DNA of 64,000 nucleotides from an uncultured Erythrobacter sp. GTDB lineage: Bacteria > Pseudomonadota > Alphaproteobacteria > Sphingomonadales > Sphingomonadaceae. Both the position numbers and the translations under genes were made by a program. The stretch is taken from contig CANLVN010000003.1 in assembly GCA_947494705.1 (NCBI GenBank), positions 558,001 through 622,000 on the forward strand, read 5' to 3'. This document shows, one piece after another, positions 46,401-55,029 of this stretch. Positions within the stretch are counted from its first letter, which is position 1, and every line of letters begins with the position of its first letter. The notes beneath the pieces are model-generated. The model was not told the origin of the DNA. It worked only from the letters and a program-made list of their open reading frames with translations, and ran no database searches.

Positions 46401-46714
46401 GGACCAGTAAAAACTTCATCACCCGCCAGCTTGCCGACCTGCCGATCCGCTTCAACATCAATATCCGGTCGGAAAACTTCTACCTGCTTGCCACGATCGT
46501 ACGCGGCCTGTTTGACCCGACCGTATTCGGTAATCCGATCGAGCAAGGATTGTTCGATGTCGAAGACGGCCGGTTCGTGCCGCCTGACCCGGAGCCCGAC
46601 CCGGACCCGGACCCCAATCCCGATACGACCTATTCCAATGGCGACGCACCACGCCGACCTGAACCAGACGATGAAGCCACCGTTCAAGCTCCAGAAAGCG
46701 ACGAAATGCCATGA
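43442..46714 (+). CDS. ydbH: YdbH-family AsmA-like intermembrane lipid transport protein
   Basis: This 1090-aa envelope protein has one N-terminal membrane helix (GWLWRVLIVAVISLLVVATIAWFS). A long beta-rich periplasmic body follows, typical of AsmA-like bridge proteins, with the C-terminal region QLELDNLSATGTFDGTIPILFDADGNGTIEGGILVSRPPGGNVAYVGEL that marks YdbH. In E. coli YdbH and the lipoprotein YnbE form a bridge moving phospholipids to the outer membrane, redundant with TamB and YhdP. The same trio follows here in order. The ORF opens at 43301, but ATG 43442 avoids most of the radC overlap. The tail is acidic/proline-rich with a PDPEPDPDPDPNPD repeat. Confidence 0.88.
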   Translation: MQAEADPESDNDYAPESPTRVGWLWRVLIVAVISLLVVATIAWFSRERIASNLIDGALRDAGLEASYDIVSIGTDRQTIANLVIGDPSAPDLTAERVNVDIVYSFGAPTIGRVELVHPRVYGTLRDGELSLGSLDPLIFAESDEPAGLPELDIAMRDGRALIVSDYGRIGAKLEGAGRIDDGFRGKFAATAPGIGTEGCRAQGATLYGNVATNEGRIGFDGPLRLRGADCDGASIASADVAARISLSQDFTAIRGDFDIEAADLAQGDTALNTLAGTADIAWAFDGELSLRHELTGQGFASAYAAVDRLNATGTLRSTGGLDHAEWDSDFSASGVAAEANALALADAREATQGTFAGNLLSKLERGLTRALRRGDASASMTVRVDGDSVRAIVPEARLRNAAGETVIALSRLSYTSATQDRPQRLTGNILTGGADMPRINGRMERVAGGDIILRLAMAEYREGGDALAIPRLELRQDNRGNLTFNAMVQAEGAIPGGEVRGLVLPLEGTWTSASGLAVGRRCTDVRIGGLRTYDLALAERSLTLCPVDGGAIASYTDSFRLAARTDDLDLRGELAGTPTRIAAASAVVRYPGPFRIDGLDAVIGPEDNAVRLSASGLEGTFSETIGGRFEGGSAAIDAVPLDLSELAGSWAYEGNVLRIGEGSFKLTERIDPANGPQARFEPVIAKDATLTLENNAIRAQAALRHPDTGSLVTNVAVRHDLSSGRGRADLDVPGVTFTEDFQPEDLSYLARGVIALADGTVRGEGQVVWTPDTLDSSGTFSTDSFDFAAAFGPVREVSGTITFTDLLGLTTAPSQSLNIGAINTGVEVLDGRVVYSIENGTLITVEDGRWPFMGGQLILRPVTLDFGGETGQSYIFEIVALDAATFVSQLELDNLSATGTFDGTIPILFDADGNGTIEGGILVSRPPGGNVAYVGELTYEDLGTMGNYAFQTLRSLDYNQMLIELNGNLAGEILTQFRIDGVRQGAGTSKNFITRQLADLPIRFNINIRSENFYLLATIVRGLFDPTVFGNPIEQGLFDVEDGRFVPPDPEPDPDPDPNPDTTYSNGDAPRRPEPDDEATVQAPESDEMP

Positions 46715-46782
46715 ATGATGCCAAATTGACCGCAATCGGCGCCGCTGCCACAACCAAACTGAAAGACAGGCGGGGGCGAGCG

Positions 46783-46971
46783 ATGCGAAATACAGGTTTC
46801 AAGGCCGGACTGGCGGCTCTGGGAACGATGGCTCTGGGGGGATGCATCAATATCGCTGCCCCCGAAGAACCGATCGTGATCGAGCTGAACGTCAATATCC
46901 GCGCCGAGGTTCTCTACCGTCTTGCAGAGGACGCCAACAACACGATTGAAGAGAATGCCGATATTTTCTGA
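46783..46971 (+). CDS. ynbE: YnbE-family lipoprotein
   Basis: This 62-aa lipoprotein has a short signal ending in the lipobox MALGGC, then a tiny mature part with the YnbE hallmark EPIVIELNVNIRAEVLYRLAEDANNTIEENADIF. YnbE forms a beta strand stack with the C-terminus of YdbH. The track ORF begins at ATG 46711, overlapping the ydbH stop, but that would give an over-long signal peptide; ATG 46783 fits the family. The 46711 start may still be used for coupling. Confidence 0.85.
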   Translation: MRNTGFKAGLAALGTMALGGCINIAAPEEPIVIELNVNIRAEVLYRLAEDANNTIEENADIF

Positions 46972-47017
46972 CCGCGCGCGACTTGGGCCGCGTAGTCATC
47001 CGGGAAGGAAACGAGAA

Positions 47018-47407
47018 ATGACGAAACTTCGCACGACAATGATGGCCGCTGCCGCAGCGCTGGTCGCTGTAACCGGCATGGTTGCTCCCGCTCACGCACA
47101 GCGCGACCCGGCCTATGCCGCCGCGCGGGCAAACGGACAGGTCGGCGAACAGGTCGACGGCTACCTCGGCATCGTCGGACAGGAAAGCGCCGCCCTGCGC
47201 AGCCTCGTCAACGACATCAACATAAAGCGGCGTGCGGTGTATGCGCAGAAGGCTAAAGAAAACAACGCGACGCTGGAGCAGTTCGCGATGACTGCGGGGT
47301 GTCAGGCTATCGCCCGCACCGAACCCGGCGAGAAATACCAGGCGCCCGATGGTACTTGGCAGACCCGCACCTCTGCGCCGCCGATGCGCGACCCGCGTTG
47401 TCCGTAA
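47018..47407 (+). CDS. ydbL: YdbL family protein (DUF1318)
   Basis: This 129-aa exported protein has signal TTMMAAAAALVAVTGMVAPAHAQ followed by the DUF1318 region DPAYAAARANGQVGEQVDGYLGIVGQESAALRSLVNDINIKRRAVYAQKAKENNATLEQFAMTAGCQAI. In E. coli YdbL is a periplasmic modulator of the YdbH-YnbE bridge. GAAGGAAACGAGA precedes ATG 47018; the longer ORF (46922) overlaps ynbE and is rejected. It is the last gene of the ydbH-ynbE-ydbL set. Confidence 0.9.
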   Translation: MTKLRTTMMAAAAALVAVTGMVAPAHAQRDPAYAAARANGQVGEQVDGYLGIVGQESAALRSLVNDINIKRRAVYAQKAKENNATLEQFAMTAGCQAIARTEPGEKYQAPDGTWQTRTSAPPMRDPRCP

Positions 47408-47457
47408 AAATTTCGCAAACCAGACATTTCTCCCCCCACGAAAACACCGGCTTCGTG

Positions 47458-47486
47458 TTGACACCTATATCCCCCTCTTCTAGGGG
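47458..47486 (+). promoter_or_regulatory. Candidate promoter of the atp (Fo) operon
   Basis: A perfect -35 TTGACA, 17 nt, and TAGGGG as -10, 63 nt before the atpI start. A CCCCC-N7-GGGGG palindrome overlaps the -10 region, which could affect melting or bind a regulator. Confidence 0.5.
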
Positions 47487-47548
47487 GCAGGCGCCCTCGG
47501 CGGGCACCTCTTTGCTGCGTGCCGCGCTTGCCCTTACAGGAAGCTTGC

Positions 47549-47884
47549 ATGAGCGACGAGAAACCTGCCGGAGAACCCATTGCTGAGGATGCGCGGATCG
47601 ACGCGCTCGAGGCGCGGCTGAAAGCTGCACGCGAGCGTGAAGACAATCGCAACCGGCCAAAGGTGCAGGGGACCGACGCGAATTATCGCAGCGGAAACCG
47701 AGTGCTGGCGGATCTTCTCGGCGGGATTCTTGGAGGGAGCGTTATTGGCTGGGCAATCGATGTCCTGTTCGGAACGCTTCCCTGGGGTCTGTTGGTCGGC
47801 CTGTTCGTTGGGATAGGTGTCGCCTTCAGGAACATACTTCGCAGCGCCAATACGCGCCCGGATGATGTCGACGCGGACTCTTGA
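47549..47884 (+). CDS. atpI: F0F1 ATP synthase assembly subunit AtpI
   Basis: AtpI helps assemble the c-ring of the ATP synthase. The 111-aa protein has a charged N-terminal half (IDALEARLKAAREREDNRNRP) and two hydrophobic helices (VLADLLGGILGGSVIGWAIDVLFG and LPWGLLVGLFVGIGVAFRNIL), typical of the alphaproteobacterial AtpI/AtpZ type. ATG 47549 (MSDEKPAGEP) follows AGGAAG; the ORF start at 47519 is unsupported. It is the first gene of atpI-B-E-b'-b. Confidence 0.92.
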   Translation: MSDEKPAGEPIAEDARIDALEARLKAAREREDNRNRPKVQGTDANYRSGNRVLADLLGGILGGSVIGWAIDVLFGTLPWGLLVGLFVGIGVAFRNILRSANTRPDDVDADS

Positions 47885-47938
47885 TGGGGCCGCAATGGCC
47901 GGGGCGCGTTGCAACAGGTACTAGGGATAGAAGAGATC

Positions 47939-48724
47939 GTGGCAGCCGACGCAGGCAAAGTCGATCCGATGCAGCAGTTCCAGATCGAGCCGTTGATCGG
48001 CGAGGCCTGGGAAATCGGTGGCTTCAACATCGCATTCACCAACTCCGCCCTCTGGATGGCGGTCACTACGCTGTTGCTTTGGGCATTTGTCTTCGGCGGC
48101 ATGAAGCGCGAGCTGGTGCCCGGTCGCTGGCAGATGGCGGTCGAGAGCTTCACCGGCTTCATCGACGACATGCTGGAGGCGAATATCGGTAAGGAAGGGC
48201 GCAAATACCTTCCCTACATTTTCAGCCTCTTCATGTTCATCCTGTTCGGCAACCTGCTTGGCTTGCTGCCCGTTGGGCTCGTCGGCCTGCACCCGTTCAC
48301 GTTCACGAGCCACTTCACCATAACCGGGGTGCTCGCGATCATCAGCTTCTCGATCGTGCTGATCGTCGGTTTCTGGAAGCACGGCTTCCACTTCTTCTCG
48401 CTGTTCGTGCCGCACGGCACGCCCGCGCCGATGATCCCGGCGATCGCGCTGATAGAGTTCTTCTCGTTCCTGATCCGCCCGTTCAGTCTCGCTCTGCGTC
48501 TGTTCGTCGCGATGATGGCGGGCCACGTCCTCTTGAAGGTGCTTTCGAGCTTCGTCATGGACGGTCTCAACTACGGCATCGGTACCAGCCTGATGGTCGC
48601 GATCCCGAGTTTTGCTTTGATGATCGCCATCAGCGCGCTCGAAATTCTCGTCGCAGGTATCCAGGCCTACGTCTTTGCGCTGCTCACGTCGCTGTACATC
48701 AACGACGCCGAGCACCTTCACTAA
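47939..48724 (+). CDS. atpB: F0F1 ATP synthase subunit a
   Basis: Subunit a forms the proton half-channels against the c-ring. The 261-aa protein has about six hydrophobic helices and the essential Arg in LIRPFSLALRLFVAMMAGHVLLKVL, plus the C-terminal ALEILVAGIQAYVFALLTSLYINDAEHLH. The start is taken as GTG 47939 (V/MAADAGKVDPMQQFQIEPLIG), preceded by AGAAGAGATC and matching the family N-terminus; the track start at TTG 47909 is less likely. Confidence 0.96.
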   Translation: MAADAGKVDPMQQFQIEPLIGEAWEIGGFNIAFTNSALWMAVTTLLLWAFVFGGMKRELVPGRWQMAVESFTGFIDDMLEANIGKEGRKYLPYIFSLFMFILFGNLLGLLPVGLVGLHPFTFTSHFTITGVLAIISFSIVLIVGFWKHGFHFFSLFVPHGTPAPMIPAIALIEFFSFLIRPFSLALRLFVAMMAGHVLLKVLSSFVMDGLNYGIGTSLMVAIPSFALMIAISALEILVAGIQAYVFALLTSLYINDAEHLH

Positions 48725-48773
48725 GTTTCACCTTTCCCTTACCAACAGAATTGATTTTCAAGGAGTTTTCAAA

Positions 48774-49001
48774 ATGGATCCAGAAGCAGCCAAGCTCGTC
48801 GGCGCAGGCCTCGCAGCGATCGGTGCCGGTATGGCAGCAATCGGCGTGGGTAACGTCTTCGGTTCGTTCCTCGAAAGCGCGCTGCGCAATCCGGGCGCAG
48901 CCGACGGTCAGCAGGGTCGCCTGTTCATCGGCTTCGCCGCAGCCGAACTTCTCGGCCTGCTGGCGTTCGTCGTCGCGATGATCCTGATCTTCGTCGCCTA
49001 A
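48774..49001 (+). CDS. atpE: F0F1 ATP synthase subunit c
   Basis: This 75-aa proteolipid forms the rotor ring. Two helices flank the polar loop RNPGAADGQQG, and the proton-carrying Glu lies in the second helix (AAAELLGLLAFVVAM). Helix 1 has the GAGLAAIGAGMAAIGVG glycine pattern. ATG 48774 follows a strong AAGGAG, in keeping with the need for many copies; the track ORF start at 48675 is an extension into atpB. A structured spacer follows before b'. Confidence 0.97.
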   Translation: MDPEAAKLVGAGLAAIGAGMAAIGVGNVFGSFLESALRNPGAADGQQGRLFIGFAAAELLGLLAFVVAMILIFVA

Positions 49002-49011
49002 GCACTCCGGA

Positions 49012-49072
49012 CGAGGGGTGGGCCAGCCTTGGCTGGTCCGCTCCTTTTCCAGTATTTTCGACTAGCCCCTCG
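49012..49072 (+). promoter_or_regulatory. Structured intercistronic element between atpE and b'
   Basis: An outer pairing CGAGGGG (49012-49018) with CCCCTCG (49066-49072) encloses an inner hairpin GGGCCAGC-CTTG-GCTGGTCC, which is followed by GCTCCTTTTCC. It sits where expression should fall from the multi-copy c subunit to single-copy b', and b' lacks a good Shine-Dalgarno. It may be an attenuator, processing or stability element; this is inference from structure and position. Confidence 0.5.
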
Positions 49073-49083
49073 GGACCCAGTCC

Positions 49084-49578
49084 ATGCCTCAGATAGCCCA
49101 GCTCGCAGAGACCTATTCCAGCCAGATATTCTGGCTGCTGGTCTTCTTCGGCGTTACCTTCTTCCTAATCGGTCGGGGCATGGTCCCGAAGGTGATGGAA
49201 ACCGTGGGTATGCGCGACAAGCAGATTGCCGACGACCTCGCAGCAGCGCAGGCCGCTCGGGATGCTGCCGACGAGCAGGAAGAGACCTGGCGCGAGCGCG
49301 AGAGCGCCAATCGTGCCAAGGCGCAGGGGCTGATCGCCGAGGCCAAGGCCAAGGCGGCAAAGACCTCCGAGGCAAAGCTCGCCGCCGCGCAGGAGCGTTT
49401 CGACACGCAACTCGAGGCTGCCCAGTCCGAGATCGAAGCTGCGCGCACCAGCGCCATGGCCGAGATCGAGGATGTCGCTACCGAGGCGGCCCAGGACATC
49501 GTGAACCGCCTGACGGGCACGACCGTCGATAAGCGGACCGCGCGGTCCGCCGTGAAGAAGGCACTCGTCAATGGCTGA
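49084..49578 (+). CDS. F0F1 ATP synthase subunit b'
   Basis: This is the second peripheral-stalk subunit, as in photosynthetic and other alphaproteobacteria where b and b' form a heterodimer. The 164-aa protein has one N-terminal membrane helix (SQIFWLLVFFGVTFFLI) and a long Ala/Glu/Lys coiled coil (AAAQAARDAADEQEETWRERESANRAKAQGLIAEAKAKAAK). The ATG follows CGGGACCCAGTCC, a poor ribosome site. It overlaps atpF by 8 bp. Confidence 0.94.
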   Translation: MPQIAQLAETYSSQIFWLLVFFGVTFFLIGRGMVPKVMETVGMRDKQIADDLAAAQAARDAADEQEETWRERESANRAKAQGLIAEAKAKAAKTSEAKLAAAQERFDTQLEAAQSEIEAARTSAMAEIEDVATEAAQDIVNRLTGTTVDKRTARSAVKKALVNG

Positions 49579-50089
49579 TATCATCCTCAACCTTGCAGCT
49601 GCCGCACACCCCTCGGCCTTCGGGCTCCAGGACTATCAGTGGGTTAGCCTCGCGATGGCGGTGCTGATCGCAGTTGTCATCTGGAAGAAAGTCCCGGGTG
49701 CGATTGCGGGCGGGCTCGATACGAAGATCGCGGAGATCAAGCAGCAGCTCGACGAAGCCAAGGACCTGCGCGCCGAGGCGGAGAAACTCCGTGACGAATA
49801 TGCCGCGAAGATTGCATCGGCTGAAAAGGACGCCGAAGCGATGATGGAAGGGGCTCAGCGCGAAGCCGACTCGATCCTCGACAAGGCCGAAGCTGATAGC
49901 GAAGCGATGGTCGCGCGCCGCCAGCGTATGGCCGAAGACAAGATCGCCGCCGCCGAGCGCGAAGCTGTCGAGGACGTGCGCGCCAGTGCTGCCAATGCCG
50001 CAGCCGCAGCGTCGCGCAAGATCATTCGTGAAAAGCACGATGCCGCCGCCGACAAGGCGTTGGCCGACGAAGTCATTTCCTCGCTCTAG
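49571..50089 (+). CDS. atpF: F0F1 ATP synthase subunit b
   Basis: The 172-aa peripheral-stalk subunit has one membrane helix near the N-terminus (YQWVSLAMAVLIAVVIWKKVPG) and a continuous charged coiled coil. It resembles b' in plan but is the canonical b. It overlaps the b' gene by 8 bp and ends the operon; the F1 genes (atpHAGDC) are not in this window, as is usual in alphaproteobacteria. A terminator follows. Confidence 0.95.
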   Translation: MADIILNLAAAAHPSAFGLQDYQWVSLAMAVLIAVVIWKKVPGAIAGGLDTKIAEIKQQLDEAKDLRAEAEKLRDEYAAKIASAEKDAEAMMEGAQREADSILDKAEADSEAMVARRQRMAEDKIAAAEREAVEDVRASAANAAAAASRKIIREKHDAAADKALADEVISSL

Positions 50090-50120
50090 TTTCGACGGCT
50101 TACAAGTTGGAGAGAGGAAG

Positions 50121-50150
50121 GGGCGGTCCATCGGGCCGCCCTTTCTTGTT
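50121..50150 (+). terminator. Rho-independent terminator of the atp Fo operon
   Basis: GGGCGGTCC-ATC-GGGCCGCCC (9 bp including one G-T pair) followed by TTTCTTGTT, 31 bp after the atpF stop. Confidence 0.8.
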
Positions 50151-50190
50151 GTGTCGAAGTCGGGGTAATCGGACCTCCTAGGGCAAAGGT

Positions 50191-51171
50191 TCACCTTCCC
50201 GGTTCGAATACCACCTTACCCACCAGGTCGCGTTGCGCCATTGCCTCGAAACCTTGTCGCCATTGCGACAAGGGCAAGACGCGATCGATTACTGGCGCGA
50301 TCCGGCCTTCGCTGGCAAGCGCTGCAATTGCGGAACCGATTGCTGCCCCGCGTTCGGGAAAGCGGCGCGCATATTCGCCAGCGCGCAGGCCGACCACGCT
50401 GAAGCCCTTGATGAGCGGGATGTTGGTCGCAATCTCTGCGATCCTTCCGCTTGTGAAGCCTACCACGACCAGTTTCCCGCCAAAGGCCACACAGCGTGTG
50501 GATTCGTCGAAGACGTCGCCACCTACCGGATCGAAGACCATGTCGGCGAGTTTGCCATCGGTCAGCGATGCGACCTCTTCGCGGAAGCGACCTTTCGAGA
50601 CGATCACGGCGTCTGGCTCCACCGCAGCCGCGATCCGCGCACGCTTCTCTTCTACCCCGGTGGCTGCGATGACCCTGGCACCGAGGGTTTTTGCAAGATC
50701 GCAAGCAGCGAGGCCTACGCCGCCGCTAGCGCCGTGGACCAGCACAGTGTGACCTTCGCGCAAGCCACACAGTTCGACCAGTCCGGTGTAGGCAGTGGCG
50801 TAAGCTGCACCCATCGCTGCCGCTTGCGCGTCGCTCAGACCCTCTGGAACGGCGGAGAGGCTGCTCTGCGGCAGGCTTGCATAATCTGCGAAAGCGCCGG
50901 TTTTCTGCCCTCCCATCACACGGTCGCCCGGCGCGAAGGTGCAACTCGGGTCCGCCTCGACCACCTCACCGGCCATTTCCAAGCCACTGGTGAAGGGTGG
51001 TTCGGGTTTGAACTGGTATTCCCCGCGCGTCATCAGAAGGTCAGGGAAGTTGAGCGATCCGGCTCTAACGTGGACCAAGACTTCGCCTGCCTTTCGAACG
51101 GGCAAGGGTGCCTCGGCAAGCGCAACGCCAGAGAGGTCGTCCGACAGGCTCTGGACGCGCAGTGCCTTCAT
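50191..51171 (-). CDS. NADPH:quinone oxidoreductase family protein (MDR superfamily)
   Basis: This 326-aa medium-chain dehydrogenase/reductase has an N-terminal GroES-like fold (MKALRVQSLSDDLSGVALAEAPLPVRKAGEVLVHVRAGSLNFPDLLMTRGEY). The Rossmann domain has the dinucleotide loop VLVHGASGGVGLAACDLAKTLGARVIAATG and MVFDPVGGDVFDES. No zinc ligands of alcohol dehydrogenases are seen, so it is the zinc-free quinone reductase or enoyl-reductase type. Start ATG 51171 is chosen over 51222 because the family begins MKA(L/V)xV. It follows gloB by 7 bp; both could take part in detoxifying reactive carbonyls or quinones. Confidence 0.88.
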   Translation of the reverse strand: MKALRVQSLSDDLSGVALAEAPLPVRKAGEVLVHVRAGSLNFPDLLMTRGEYQFKPEPPFTSGLEMAGEVVEADPSCTFAPGDRVMGGQKTGAFADYASLPQSSLSAVPEGLSDAQAAAMGAAYATAYTGLVELCGLREGHTVLVHGASGGVGLAACDLAKTLGARVIAATGVEEKRARIAAAVEPDAVIVSKGRFREEVASLTDGKLADMVFDPVGGDVFDESTRCVAFGGKLVVVGFTSGRIAEIATNIPLIKGFSVVGLRAGEYARRFPERGAAIGSAIAALASEGRIAPVIDRVLPLSQWRQGFEAMAQRDLVGKVVFEPGR

Positions 51172-51178
51172 CACGGGA

Positions 51179-51934
51179 TCAGAAGTTATCCTTCGCCGCC
51201 CGCAACGCTGCAAAGGTCTCATGCGGAGCTTCGCCGCCCCAGCGCTCCATCATCGCCGGATCGTCCGCACGCAGGAAGGGATTGGTCTCTAGCTCGCGCC
51301 TGAGAACGGTGGGTACCGTCCATTCCCCGCGGGCGCGCTTCTCGTCGATCTCGGAGGCGTATTCCTGTAGCGCTTCGTTGTCCGGATCTGCGTGTAGAGC
51401 GAACTTGGCGTTAGCTTGAGTGTATTCGTGCGCGCAATAGAGCACCGTCGCGGTCGAGAGGCGCTTGATCCGTTCAAGGCTTCGCCAGAACTGCTCGGGC
51501 TCGCCTTCGAACATGCGACCGCAGCCCAATGCGAAGACGCTGTCGCCGACGAAGGCGATGCCCTCCTCGACGACGTGGAAGGCGATGTGGCCGTTCGTGT
51601 GGCCCGACACATCGATCACGTCGGCGCGATGCTCGCCCAGCGTGACGGTGTCGCCGTGTTCGACCACCCGGTCGATAGGCGAGAGCTTCTCGACTTCCTT
51701 GGGGGCCAGCACCCTCGCTCCGGTAGCTTCGACGATCTCCACGTTTCCGCCGGCATGATCGGGGTGCCAGTGCGTGTTCCAGATGTGGGTGATCGTCCAA
51801 CCCTTGGCCTCGGCCTGTTTGAGGTATTCCTTGCCGTCGGGAGTGTCGATTGCGGCGGTTTCGCGGGATACCGAGTTGTGCAGCAGGAAGCCGTAATTGT
51901 CGGAAAGGCAGGGGAATTGGTGGACTGTCAGCAT
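51179..51934 (-). CDS. gloB: Hydroxyacylglutathione hydrolase (glyoxalase II)
   Basis: GloB hydrolyses S-lactoylglutathione to lactate and glutathione in methylglyoxal detoxification. The 251-aa metallo-beta-lactamase-fold protein begins MLTVHQFPCLSDNYGFLLHN. It has the metal motif THWHPDHAGGN, SGHTNGHIAFHV, FVGDSVFALGCGRMFEG, CAHEYTQANAKFAL and the C-terminal glutathione-binding RRELETNPFLRADDPAM. The ORF track starts far upstream at 52375 inside rpsA; ATG 51934 is the family start. Confidence 0.96.
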   Translation of the reverse strand: MLTVHQFPCLSDNYGFLLHNSVSRETAAIDTPDGKEYLKQAEAKGWTITHIWNTHWHPDHAGGNVEIVEATGARVLAPKEVEKLSPIDRVVEHGDTVTLGEHRADVIDVSGHTNGHIAFHVVEEGIAFVGDSVFALGCGRMFEGEPEQFWRSLERIKRLSTATVLYCAHEYTQANAKFALHADPDNEALQEYASEIDEKRARGEWTVPTVLRRELETNPFLRADDPAMMERWGGEAPHETFAALRAAKDNF

Positions 51935-51963
51935 GTCGCGACCATACGCGGCTTGTCCATAGT

Positions 51964-52000
51964 AGGAAAGGCCCGCTCTCCGGGTGGGAGAGCGGGCCTT
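51964..52000 (-). terminator. Rho-independent terminator of rpsA
   Basis: A perfect 14-bp inverted repeat, AAGGCCCGCTCTCC with GGAGAGCGGGCCTT (51968-51981 / 51987-52000), follows on the minus strand by TTTCCTAC. It lies 25 bp after the rpsA stop and isolates it from gloB. Confidence 0.88.
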
Positions 52001-52025
52001 CCTGATTGCCGTATCGGCGTTTGGC

Positions 52026-53735
<1,710 letters not shown>

Positions 53736-54237
53736 GTGTCTGGCTGTTCCTTGTGTCGTTTTGCTACCGGCCACGGGTTTGCCCCGGGTCTTTACCGCCG
53801 CCTGGCGCACCATTGCGCTGGCCTTGCGGGCAAGAGGCCGATCTCTGCGCGGGGCCGGATGCCACCGCACAGGTCCTTTCAACCGAATTGATTGCGAGAA
53901 CGGCCGCGCGCCTAGTGCAAACGGGCCGGAAAGGCAAGGCATTTTGGGAAGGGCACCGGGCCGAATTGCTGGAGATATGGAACGGCGAAGTGGGGTCTTT
54001 GCAAAACTTTCCCATCCCGTGGGACCCGCGCAAATGCGAAGGTTTGCGGTGGTCCGGGCGGACCGAAGTGTCAACTTCCGCGCAGGCGCTGAAGAGTTCG
54101 CACAGAAGGGGCGGTTTCGTCATGGTCGCGACCTTGCTCGATCAAGGTGCCGGTAGGAAAGTTCCAGATGCAATAACCCAATCCTAACCCGGCGGTGCGA
54201 CATGAGGGAAAGTCATTGCAAAGGGGTCGCATCCACC
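53736..54237. other. Gene-free region upstream of rpsA
   Basis: About 500 bp between the divergent rpsA and SGNH hydrolase starts. The ORFs in the track here (53629-54156, 53720-54187, 53764-54123) overlap each other and lack ribosome sites or recognisable sequence. It holds a candidate rpsA promoter and a long rpsA leader of about 165 nt, where S1 autoregulation could act. I see no tRNA or clear small gene. Confidence 0.5.
53909..53937 (-). promoter_or_regulatory. Candidate promoter of rpsA
   Basis: TTGCCT, 17 nt, TAGGCG on the minus strand, predicting a leader of about 165 nt before the rpsA ATG. It matches the TTG-N16/17-TAG form seen before atpI and two other genes. Confidence 0.42.
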
Positions 54238-55029
54238 ATGACCATGATTCGTATCGGCCTGCTCGCCGCCGTGCTGTCCGGCGCCGTGTGGCTTCAGTTC
54301 ATCAGCGCCTATCCAGCCAGCGCCTATGTCCAGACAGCCACCGACGCCATTGACGAGCGCCCGGCCAAACGGGTGCTCTTCATTGGCAACAGCCGCAGCT
54401 TCTCGAACGACATGCCCGGGATGATGCGCGAGATCGCCGATGCGAGTGGCGCGCCGTACAAGTTACAAATCGTCGAACACCTGCTTCCGGGCGCACGGCT
54501 GCGCGATCACTGGACCAACGCCCGGCTGCATGCCCTGCTGGCCGCAGAACGCTGGGACGAGATCATCATCCAGGCGCAGAGTGGCGCGCATATCGACGGG
54601 GAGCGCAGCTACTTCCATGACTATGGTGCCCGCCTGGTTCGAAAGGCGCAGGATCACGGCGAAACCGTGCGTTTGTTCGTCACCTGGTCTTACGATGATG
54701 CAGCGATGACAAAGGCGATGCGCAATGAATATCATCACCGCATTCAATCCGACCACAAGAGCCTTGCCGCCAAGACCGGCGCATCGCTGACCAATGTCGG
54801 GAAGATCTGGGAGGCCAATCGCGCCCATTCGTTCGATTTCGCGCTGACGACCGATGGCAATCATCCGACGCCGCAGGGCAGCTATATTGCCGCTTTAGCG
54901 CTCTATTCGGATATGGCCGGCAACGCACTGGAGCCGATGGCTTATCGCCCAGCCGACGTGAGCGCAGAGCAGTCTGAACGGATACAGGAGCGCGTTGCTT
55001 TTCAATGGCAACTGACCAGCGACATCTAG
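54238..55029 (+). CDS. SGNH/GDSL-like hydrolase, exported
   Basis: This 263-aa protein has an N-terminal hydrophobic signal or anchor (MIRIGLLAAVLSGAVWLQFISAYPASAY). The catalytic Ser is likely in RVLFIGNSRSFSNDMPGM (block I G-N-S). The Asp-His pair is in TTDGNHPTPQGSYIAALALY (block V D-x-x-H-P). An oxyanion-type residue may be in IIQAQSGAH. These support an SGNH esterase/acetylhydrolase fold acting outside the cytoplasm, perhaps on cell-envelope sugars or esters. ATG 54238 is chosen over 54202; an AAGGGG lies upstream. It is on the strand opposite to cmk and rpsA, and its TAG shares CTAG with the cmk stop. Confidence 0.78.
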   Translation: MTMIRIGLLAAVLSGAVWLQFISAYPASAYVQTATDAIDERPAKRVLFIGNSRSFSNDMPGMMREIADASGAPYKLQIVEHLLPGARLRDHWTNARLHALLAAERWDEIIIQAQSGAHIDGERSYFHDYGARLVRKAQDHGETVRLFVTWSYDDAAMTKAMRNEYHHRIQSDHKSLAAKTGASLTNVGKIWEANRAHSFDFALTTDGNHPTPQGSYIAALALYSDMAGNALEPMAYRPADVSAEQSERIQERVAFQWQLTSDI

